Part shown: piece by piece, positions 6,354-12,588 of the stretch
How positions within the stretch are numbered: position 1 is the stretch's first letter
How the letters are laid out: every line of letters starts with the position of its first letter
DNA from: Fimenecus sp045594645
Lineage (GTDB): Bacteria; Bacillota; Clostridia; Oscillospirales; Acutalibacteraceae
Assembly: GCA_045594645.1 (NCBI GenBank)
Contig: JAZNYY010000015.1
Coordinates: 1-12,588 of the forward strand
Direction of reading: 5' to 3'
Length of the DNA stretch: 12,588 nucleotides
Notes under the pieces: generated by a model
The model's database searches: none
Seen by the model: the letters and a program-made list of their open reading frames with translations, nothing else
Told to the model about the DNA's origin: nothing
Program-made: the position numbers and the translations under genes

Positions 6354-8726
6354 TTATTCAAGTGCGAAAACGGCTTCGTCCATGCACATACGCAAGGATT
6401 TTGCTTTTATGCCACGGATAAAGGATTTATAATCAGCTTCGGTTTCGCAATTATTGAGTTTTTTATTAGTGAGGACTTTTTTCATATTATTGCCGTTAAG
6501 GTGAATAAGGCAATCGAGCGCACGCTCACGAACAGGCTTATTCTTTTTAGCCGTGACGCCTTTAAGCGTTACTGTGATTTCGTCCTCTACGGTTATATCT
6601 TCAAGATTTACAAAGCTTTTGCCGTAGCTTGCGGGGGTTTGGTTGCCGTTAATTGTAACAATTACTTCGTCAAAGTCCTCGACATCCTTAAAATTAAGTG
6701 TATAAGTTCTCTTGGCAGGAATACACTTAAGTGCTTTTCCACCGTTTATTGTAAATGTGAGGGTATCGTTTTCTTCTTTGACGGTCATTTTTGTAATTGA
6801 ATACTCGCCGTTTTTGTAGTTACAGGTTTCACCGTCATCCTCATAGAAATCAAAGGAATTGTTACCGCGGTAAACGAGGATATCAAGGTGCTGTGGGCAC
6901 TGCCACGAATTGCCGTCGTCGGCACTCATTGGGATTATTGCACCCTCTTTTGCCAACGCAGGAATTGTATTAATAGGGCTATTTATTACAACCATTTGAC
7001 CGCCCTTATAGATTTTGCCATCAAAAATGTTCGTCCATCTGCCCTCAGGCAACCACACTTTTGTTGCGGCGGTTTTTGTTTTGCCGTCAAGTTTAGTGGT
7101 TACTGGGCAAACGAGAATTTCAGAGCCGAAGAAATACTCATTCTTCACTTCAAAGCTCTCTTGATTTTCGGGATATGTATAATACATAGGCTCGCAAAGT
7201 GCTCTGCCCTCATTATATGAACGGTAATTCATTGCGTAAATATAGGGAATAAGCTTATGGCGGAGACGCAGACTTTCTGTGCCTAAAACCTCTGCCTCCC
7301 AAGAGAAATTCCAAGGCTCTTTGCCGAGGGTTTCAAGTGCGGTGGAATGAAGTCTTAAAATGGGTGAAAAAACTGCATACTGCAACCAACGGATATAGAG
7401 TTCATCATCGTGCTCACCAAAATGGTGACCGCCGATATCGTGACTCCACCAAGTATAACCGCAATTTGCCGCGTTTGCGGTGAAATAGGGTTGGAAATTG
7501 AGCACTTTCCAATTAATTGCGGTGTCACCCGAAAATCCCAAAGGATAACGGTGCGAGCCGATGCCCGCATAACGAGAGAGAATAAGAGGACGGCTATTCT
7601 CTTTTTCATTATCGCAATAGTGATAATGATTAAGAAGCCACAAGGGGTCAAGACCTGCTTTTTTACTCTTTGTGCCCTGTTGCCAGTCAATCCACCAGAA
7701 ATCTACACCCTCATTCTCAAAGGGATGATGAAGAATGTCAAAGTAGGCATTAATGAAATTCTTATCGGTTAAGTCAAATTCAACTGTTTTTTCGGTTGCG
7801 GGGTCAATGTTCATAGCCTTTGCCATATCTTCATATTGATTTTCAAAGCTACGGACACCGTCGGCAGGATGAAGATTTAAAGTAACCTTTAAATCCATAT
7901 CATGAAGCTTCTGCAAAAAGGCTTTATAGTCGGGAAAAAGGTCGGTATTCCAGCTATATCCTGTCCAACCGCTACCCCACTTTACGCCTTTTTTCTCGCA
8001 CTTACCAAATTTTTCGTCAATTTTAACCCAATGCCAATCCATATCGACAGTGGCAATGGTCAAAGGAATGTCACGGCGGAAAAATTCTGTCATTAAATCC
8101 TCATATTCTTTTTGTGTATAGGCACGATAACGGCTCCACCAGTTGCCCAAGGCATAGCGTGGCACAAGTGGTGTCTTGCCTGTAATTTTATAGAAATCCT
8201 TTAGCCAATCAACATAGTTTTTGCCGAATGCGAAAACATATATATCTTTTGTATCCTTTTCTCGTTCGGTAAGCATTCCGTCAGCCTGCAAAAGCAGAGT
8301 TTTGCTGTCATCATATACAGAAACACCATCGGTTGAGAGAATACCGTCGTCAAGGTTTACCGGACCAAATGTACCGTCAAGAGTTCGTGTTGTACCTTTA
8401 AGGTTATGAGAAGCGTCATATAAACATTGTTTACCGTTGATAACAGCATATTTGAAATTACCCGAATGGTTATTCACATAGAATTCTGCAGATTTTGTTC
8501 TGATAATGAGAATGTCTGCTTTAACTTCTTTTGTGAAATCAACCTTGCCGAAATCACGGTACCATACGGTCTGCGATGGCAAATCGGTGAAATCACCTGC
8601 GGGAGAATACTCAACACGCACCATTCTGTCTGTTAATACGGTTACGCGCACATTACCACAAATAATTATGTTTTCTTCGTTGGGTTTACCTTCGGCTTTA
8701 GCTAAAAGCTGTTTATTTAACTCCAT
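6354..8726 (-). CDS. GH31-family alpha-glycosidase (alpha-glucosidase-like)
   Basis: The product is 790 residues, a normal GH31 length. The start is the ATG at 8726; AAAGGGG (8734-8740) overlaps the stop of the upstream gene. Residues 20-185 are the N-terminal beta domain. The catalytic barrel starts near 190 (PRYALGNWWSRY). The nucleophile is D347 in VDFWWIDWQQG, and the acid/base is D401 in LGFSGDT. WWSHDIGGH (426-434) and ILRLHS (456-461) are also family hallmarks. Residues 530-730 cover the proximal and distal beta domains, the latter with FYEDDGE of the DUF5110 type. Residues 730-790 are an extra basic, helical tail. The family hydrolyses alpha-glucosides, alpha-xylosides or alpha-galactosides with retention; the WWIDWQQ form does not let me choose. 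There is no signal peptide, so it probably acts in the cytoplasm. It is last in the operon, 12 nt after the clan GH-D-like gene. Confidence 0.92.
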   Translation of the reverse strand: MELNKQLLAKAEGKPNEENIIICGNVRVTVLTDRMVRVEYSPAGDFTDLPSQTVWYRDFGKVDFTKEVKADILIIRTKSAEFYVNNHSGNFKYAVINGKQCLYDASHNLKGTTRTLDGTFGPVNLDDGILSTDGVSVYDDSKTLLLQADGMLTEREKDTKDIYVFAFGKNYVDWLKDFYKITGKTPLVPRYALGNWWSRYRAYTQKEYEDLMTEFFRRDIPLTIATVDMDWHWVKIDEKFGKCEKKGVKWGSGWTGYSWNTDLFPDYKAFLQKLHDMDLKVTLNLHPADGVRSFENQYEDMAKAMNIDPATEKTVEFDLTDKNFINAYFDILHHPFENEGVDFWWIDWQQGTKSKKAGLDPLWLLNHYHYCDNEKENSRPLILSRYAGIGSHRYPLGFSGDTAINWKVLNFQPYFTANAANCGYTWWSHDIGGHHFGEHDDELYIRWLQYAVFSPILRLHSTALETLGKEPWNFSWEAEVLGTESLRLRHKLIPYIYAMNYRSYNEGRALCEPMYYTYPENQESFEVKNEYFFGSEILVCPVTTKLDGKTKTAATKVWLPEGRWTNIFDGKIYKGGQMVVINSPINTIPALAKEGAIIPMSADDGNSWQCPQHLDILVYRGNNSFDFYEDDGETCNYKNGEYSITKMTVKEENDTLTFTINGGKALKCIPAKRTYTLNFKDVEDFDEVIVTINGNQTPASYGKSFVNLEDITVEDEITVTLKGVTAKKNKPVRERALDCLIHLNGNNMKKVLTNKKLNNCETEADYKSFIRGIKAKSLRMCMDEAVFALE

Positions 8727-8738
8727 AATATAACCCCT

Positions 8739-11426
8739 TTAGATTTCGTCATAAGAAAGTGATTTTGAGAGAACTTTTAAGTCAGAAGTTTTATCTATGA
8801 GTGTGATTTCGCAATTCTCAAGGGCAGTGCAATATTCGTCGCCGTTATAAACTGAGCAAGCTAAATCGCTGTTCACATAGAGCTTAACAAGTCCGTTAGG
8901 CTCGCAGACAACGGTGAGTTTATCACCATTTTTAAGGGCAATATCTCCCCTGCTTGTTTTGTCGATGAAGCGGATTGCACCATAGCCCTCGCGACCGCTT
9001 ACATTAATTACATCACCGATTGAGAACAACACGCCGTCTTCTGCGGTATTAAGATTACATTGAACAGTGAAATCTCTGCCACAGGGGATTTTATTGTCTG
9101 CGCAGATAAAATCAGCATAATTGTTACCGCTGAACTGTGCATCGGTCATATCACCGAAGATATTTTTAACTGTGAGTGATACAAATGCTTTCTCAACATT
9201 TTCGCTGAATGTAATTTTAAGTGTGCTGTAGTCATCTAAAAGCTCTGTTTTGATGATTTGAGCGTCGGAAGATATTGCGTTTTCATCAACCAGAATTCTA
9301 TCATCAAAGAAAAGCAACAATTCGTTAGAACTATCAAATCTGCCGTAAACAAGCTGTGGAAGTTTTTCTTCTGCACAAGAGAATTTCATAATAATGGCTT
9401 CGAGTGGAGCAAGGTCAACGGTTATTGTATCACCGAAATTATATGTTTTGCCCTCGGTCTGCTTGCCATATGGATAAACAAAGGCTACACGCATATTTTC
9501 TTCATTTTCGCTGACACCGATATTCTCATCAAGAGTAACAGTAATACTCTGAGGACGGTTTGCAGGGTTACGGAGCGAAAGTATTCCCTTATTTTCACTC
9601 CAGCAAGAATATCCATATGCTTCTCCGTTAGCGGGACAACCACCGATAAACTGTGAGGTTTTAAGTGACTCATAGTCATTACGGATAAAGCGGAGTGCGT
9701 CTGCATTGATACGCCATTTTGCCTTATTGAACATATTGTATGAGTAGTAAAGCTCCCAGAATGCAGTACCGCGGGTTGCCATCATAAGCATATACTTACG
9801 ATATTCTTCATCGGTCATTGAGATTTTTGCGGTATTACCATAAATTGGGTCGTGGTTGTAGAGAAATTCGTGTGGGAACTGATAATCTCTTGTAACGCTG
9901 AAATCGTAATAGCAATTATCACGATAAGTAAGAGTTCTGTCAACATCTTTATCACTCAGTTTCTCACCTTTATTGCTTTTCTCAATAAAGCCAATATCGT
10001 TGCTGTTCTGAATCCACAAGCTGTCTGACCACTGCAAGAACCAAGGGCTTGGCGTAGAATAACTTGTTTGGTTTATCCACATATCCTTACCCACAGTTTC
10101 ACGGCTTAAACGGATTTTCTTGAAAATGTTAATCCAATTTTCCCACATTTCAGTATATTGATACATACCGTTATATCCGCCCGTCATATGACCGTGCTTT
10201 TTGCTTGGGCAGGCTGTGAGAAGAAATCCGTCAAGCTTCCAATAGTTAATATCGAATTTTTTAGTGTAATCAAGATAGTAATCAGTGATATTTTCAATAT
10301 AAGCATGAGAAGAGACGCAGACATCATTTGCGGCTTTATTATATCCGCCCTTGCCTGATTTTTCCATACGCTTACCAAAGGGACCTGTTTCGTTATTATA
10401 ACCACCACGAGGGCCATTCCACAAACCGAATTCTGATGAAAATTTCTTTGCAAGAGTTGATGCGGGATAAAGCTCATTGGGGAATTTTTTATTGAATGCC
10501 CAGAAATCTGCCTTCCAATCAACAAAACCGTCGTCCACAACATAAGAATCAAGGGGTGGAACGAGAGTCTGTGAAAGTCCCTTTTCAATTTCTTTGAAAG
10601 ATTTGCTGATATTCTCGTCAGTAATATCGTGCATATGGTCATACCACGAATTATACTGAAAACGTGGCTGAACGGGGCGTGAAATCTCACGAATATAAGT
10701 TAAGAAATCTTCGCGGATTACGCGCTCGTCAAGAGTTCTTGCCGCGCCCACAACAGTATTCCATGTGCGGAAGGTATGACCACAATTGAGATTTAATTCA
10801 TCAAAACGCTTACCGCTGAAGTAACGGATATAGCCTACGTTATCATTGATTTTAGTTTCGGTAAGAGGGAATTCTGAGCCAAAGAATAATCCGTTCATAT
10901 AAAACGGCTGACCAAGTGAGGCGTGATAACCGCTGATGTAAGCCTTTTCCACATCACCGATTGTCCACATCTGCTCAAGTTTATCAACGCAGATATGCTC
11001 ACAGTCGATATAATCAATAGTAACCAAGTGCTGACGGTCGGGGTCAACCATCATTTCAATATTTTTGTGCATATAATGCTTATTGTCTTCAATTTCCACA
11101 TTCATTATGAATGTAATTCTTGCACCGTTATATGTATATGGCTCAAAAACGAACTCGACACGACGTTTAAGCACATTTACACTCTGCACTTTAAGGTCAT
11201 TTGATGAAAGAAAATCAGTTGTATAACCAAAGAGTTTTTTTCTTTTGAACCCGATAAAGAACTCAGCTGAAAATGCCTTGAATCTAAGTGATTTTCCTTT
11301 ACCAATACGCTTATTTATGATTTCGGTGGTTGTGAGGCGGTTATCTTTTGTGGAAAAACGTCTTTCAATATAATCATTACCGATAACGGCGGTATCATTT
11401 TCAAAATAAACATAAGCCTGTGACAT
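8739..11426 (-). CDS. Clan GH-D-like (GH36-type) alpha-glycosidase with LamG-like C-terminal domain
   Basis: The product is 895 residues. The start is the ATG at 11426, with GAGGTAG inside the end of the upstream gene. Residues 1-240 are a beta-rich N-terminal domain opening with GNDYIERRFS. A TIM barrel starts near 255. Its key motifs are VVDDGFVDW (296-304), NYWKLDGF (394-401) with D399 as probable nucleophile, and QWSDSLWIQNSNDIGF (465-480), where D468 or D477 may be the acid/base. This arrangement resembles GH36/GH27-type alpha-galactosidases and N-acetylgalactosaminidases, but the GH36 KWDxN signature is replaced by KLDG, so the family is uncertain. Residues 610-685 are a beta sandwich. 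Residues 780-893 look like a LamG/concanavalin-type domain, ending in LSKSLSYDEI. No signal peptide is seen. It pairs with the GH31 gene, suggesting joint removal of alpha-linked sugars inside the cell. Confidence 0.75.
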   Translation of the reverse strand: MSQAYVYFENDTAVIGNDYIERRFSTKDNRLTTTEIINKRIGKGKSLRFKAFSAEFFIGFKRKKLFGYTTDFLSSNDLKVQSVNVLKRRVEFVFEPYTYNGARITFIMNVEIEDNKHYMHKNIEMMVDPDRQHLVTIDYIDCEHICVDKLEQMWTIGDVEKAYISGYHASLGQPFYMNGLFFGSEFPLTETKINDNVGYIRYFSGKRFDELNLNCGHTFRTWNTVVGAARTLDERVIREDFLTYIREISRPVQPRFQYNSWYDHMHDITDENISKSFKEIEKGLSQTLVPPLDSYVVDDGFVDWKADFWAFNKKFPNELYPASTLAKKFSSEFGLWNGPRGGYNNETGPFGKRMEKSGKGGYNKAANDVCVSSHAYIENITDYYLDYTKKFDINYWKLDGFLLTACPSKKHGHMTGGYNGMYQYTEMWENWINIFKKIRLSRETVGKDMWINQTSYSTPSPWFLQWSDSLWIQNSNDIGFIEKSNKGEKLSDKDVDRTLTYRDNCYYDFSVTRDYQFPHEFLYNHDPIYGNTAKISMTDEEYRKYMLMMATRGTAFWELYYSYNMFNKAKWRINADALRFIRNDYESLKTSQFIGGCPANGEAYGYSCWSENKGILSLRNPANRPQSITVTLDENIGVSENEENMRVAFVYPYGKQTEGKTYNFGDTITVDLAPLEAIIMKFSCAEEKLPQLVYGRFDSSNELLLFFDDRILVDENAISSDAQIIKTELLDDYSTLKITFSENVEKAFVSLTVKNIFGDMTDAQFSGNNYADFICADNKIPCGRDFTVQCNLNTAEDGVLFSIGDVINVSGREGYGAIRFIDKTSRGDIALKNGDKLTVVCEPNGLVKLYVNSDLACSVYNGDEYCTALENCEITLIDKTSDLKVLSKSLSYDEI

Positions 11427-11428
11427 AT

Positions 11429-11866
11429 TTATTCTACCTCACCAAATAATATTTTTTCTGTGGCTTTTGCCGCATCTTCTACAATTTTAACGCAAGGACG
11501 TTTCTGGTAATATTCTGCCGTGCGTGCTTCGGGAACACTTGAATTTTCGGGCTTTGAAAGTCCTAATAATTCTTTACACACGATTGACGGGTTGGTTTTC
11601 TTGAATTCGTCAGCAATCTGACGGACTTTTTCATAGACTTCGCCTTTATCGAGCTCGGGGTATTTAAGTCCTACCACCATTGAGGCTCCACTTATAGCTC
11701 CGCAAACCTCACGCATTCTGCCTACTCCTCCGCCAAGACCTGCAGACACGGCAAGCGCCATATCTTCAGTCAGTCCCAAATCGGTGGCAAAGGCTACAAA
11801 CACTGCTTGCGAACAATTCTTACCCGACATAAACAGTTCTACTGCACGTTCTGAATATTTTGACAA
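11429..11866 (-). CDS. C_GCAxxG_C_C family (putative redox-active) protein
   Basis: I place the start at TTG 11866, giving 145 residues. GGAGAG lies 6 nt upstream and the product then begins SKYSERAVELF, as family members do. The in-frame ATG at 11884 sits at the predicted transcription start with no ribosome binding site. The family cysteines are all present: C18 (GKNCSQAV), C55 (GRMREVCGAISGA), C97 (IVCKELLG) and C125 (KRPCVKI), with the Gly-rich AGLGGGVGRM ahead of the second. Members are small cytoplasmic proteins annotated as putatively redox-active or metal-binding because of these invariant cysteines; no reaction is established. It leads a three-gene operon and ends 2 nt before the glycosidase start, so translation is probably coupled. 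Why it is paired with glycosidases is unknown. Confidence 0.85.
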   Translation of the reverse strand: MSKYSERAVELFMSGKNCSQAVFVAFATDLGLTEDMALAVSAGLGGGVGRMREVCGAISGASMVVGLKYPELDKGEVYEKVRQIADEFKKTNPSIVCKELLGLSKPENSSVPEARTAEYYQKRPCVKIVEDAAKATEKILFGEVE

Positions 11867-11888
11867 GAAAATCTCTCCAATCATACAG

Positions 11889-11897
11889 ATTATACCA
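11889..11897 (-). promoter_or_regulatory. Extended -10 promoter of the glycosidase operon
   Basis: On the minus strand, TGGTATAAT carries a perfect -10 hexamer (11894-11889) and the TG extension. No good -35 is seen at 16-18 nt. Transcription should begin near 11882, about 16 nt before the TTG start of the first gene. Confidence 0.65.
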
Positions 11898-11930
11898 ATT
11901 TCAGTTTAACATATTATAAATATTATTGCA

Positions 11931-11966
11931 ATAAAAAAATAGCAGTCTAAAAAAAGACCGCTATTT
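11931..11966 (-). terminator. Intrinsic terminator of the lipoprotein gene
   Basis: AAATAGCAGTCT (11937-11948) pairs with AGACCGCTATTT (11955-11966) around a 6-nt loop. Read on the minus strand, all 12 pairs form with one G.U wobble, and a T run follows at 11936-11931. The stem begins within the stop codon of the lipoprotein gene, and it insulates that gene from the operon promoter at 11889-11897. Confidence 0.85.
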
Positions 11967-12588
11967 TATTCGGGATATTCTGTTGCATCATCAATATAAG
12001 GTAAAATAAACTCTTTTATCAACTGGAAAATAGTTACACTTTCAACAAAAGAGTAGCCGTCATTATCTGACATTTTACCGCTCGCTTTACGTATTTCACC
12101 TGTTTCATCATTAATCTCATAGACATATTTGAGTTCTTCTTTAGTTTTCAAAAGTTCACCATTCTCATCTGTTTTGCCGGAAAACTGCAACACGGTAGCT
12201 CCCGGATTTTGTGCATTTACACGGATTAAAGCAACGAGATTGGATTTTTCTTCCCCATATTTTTTGGCAACCGCACAAATATATTTATTATTTGGATTTA
12301 CAGAATAATAAGTAACTGCTTCGGTATTTTTTAAGTCTTCCAAATCAGATAATGTTGTGCTTTCTGTTGTCGATTCTGCAGAAGAATTGCTTTCGCTTTT
12401 TTTAGTTACTGTTTCTTCAGTTGTTTCTTGTTTTACTGTGGCATCAGAAACAAAATCAGAAGCATCTTGCGTTTCAACAGTTTGATTTTCAGTTGTGGTT
12501 TCAGTAGTACTGCTACTATTAGTATCAGGCTGGGATTTCACACAAGCACTGAAAGAAAATAAAAAAAATGCTAAAAAAATAAAAAGAG
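11966..12588 (-). CDS. Lipoprotein of unknown function (5' end off the right edge)
   Basis: The frame continues to the right window edge. Reading from 12588, the first visible residues are LFIFLAFFLFSFSAC: a hydrophobic signal-peptide core ending in the lipobox FSAC at about 12542-12553. The true start is therefore outside the window, probably only a few codons away. The GTG at 12541 follows the lipobox Cys and is not a start. After the Cys come about 65 residues rich in Ser, Thr and Glu, a typical low-complexity linker. The last 125 residues (from DLEDLKN) form a mixed alpha/beta domain with YYSVNPNNKYICAVAKKYG and VYEINDETGEIRKA; I do not recognise the family. Lipidation on the Cys would anchor it to the outer face of the membrane. 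A terminator separates it from the next gene, so it is not part of that operon. Confidence 0.8.
   Translation of the reverse strand, partial: LFIFLAFFLFSFSACVKSQPDTNSSSTTETTTENQTVETQDASDFVSDATVKQETTEETVTKKSESNSSAESTTESTTLSDLEDLKNTEAVTYYSVNPNNKYICAVAKKYGEEKSNLVALIRVNAQNPGATVLQFSGKTDENGELLKTKEELKYVYEINDETGEIRKASGKMSDNDGYSFVESVTIFQLIKEFILPYIDDATEYPE

Noticed and set aside
6173..6432. Two overlapping plus-strand ORFs of 82 and 85 codons after the four-cysteine gene
   Set aside because: They begin inside the terminator hairpin and run through palindromic repeats into the antisense of the GH31 gene; no ribosome binding site precedes them.
6345..11204. Numerous ORFs of 60-168 codons on either strand inside the two glycosidase genes
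   Set aside because: They lie wholly within two long frames with clear catalytic motifs, and their translations look like random shadow sequence with no plausible domains.
12539..12541. GTG at 12541 as start of the lipoprotein gene
   Set aside because: The frame continues upstream through a hydrophobic segment ending in a lipobox Cys immediately before this codon, so the real start is outside the window.
1..12588. CRISPR array, tRNA, rRNA, riboswitch or transposase
   Set aside because: I looked for regularly spaced repeats, cloverleaf-like sequences, long structured leaders and transposase motifs on both strands and saw none; the repeats present are direct gene-end copies or short palindromes.

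Overview
The window looks like a low-GC Gram-positive (Firmicutes) chromosome, most likely a gut clostridium of the Oscillospiraceae/Ruminococcus type. The evidence is A/T-rich intergenic DNA with near-consensus sigma-A promoters, strong purine-rich ribosome binding sites, secreted proteins with dockerin, S-layer-homology (SLH) and BspA-type repeat modules, a lipoprotein, and GC-rich palindromic intergenic repeats. The assignment is inference from gene style; no rRNA or tRNA is present to anchor it.

Region 1 (1-4080, minus strand) is a surface-protein operon read right to left. A consensus promoter (4052-4080) precedes a dockerin-bearing ORF that has no signal peptide, no ribosome binding site and only one dockerin repeat. 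Next come a secreted protein with a complete two-repeat dockerin and a large secreted SLH protein whose C-terminus, entering BspA-like repeats, runs off the left edge. The two gene junctions are nearly identical in DNA, which suggests the operon grew and decayed by recombination among dockerin ends.

Region 2 (4081-6200) holds smaller genes. An XRE-type regulator (+) is divergent from the surface operon and convergent with an aromatic-acid-exporter/FUSC-type membrane protein (-). A bidirectional terminator separates the convergent pair. A GC-rich palindromic repeat lies between the divergent promoters of the exporter and a small four-cysteine protein (+), which has a 12-codon leader ORF upstream.

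Region 3 (6197-11897, minus strand) is a tight operon: a C_GCAxxG_C_C-family redox-type protein, a large clan GH-D-like alpha-glycosidase with a LamG-like C-terminal domain, and a GH31 alpha-glycosidase. Neither hydrolase has a signal peptide, so both probably act in the cytoplasm on imported oligosaccharides or glycosides. The operon has an extended -10 promoter very close to the first gene.

Region 4 (11931-12588) is the 3' part of a lipoprotein gene whose start lies beyond the right edge, closed by its own terminator.

I found no CRISPR array, transposase, phage gene, tRNA or rRNA. No wholly new system is evident. The most unusual items are the collapsed single-repeat dockerin with its duplicated gene junctions, and the glycosidase operon led by a cysteine-rich redox-type protein.
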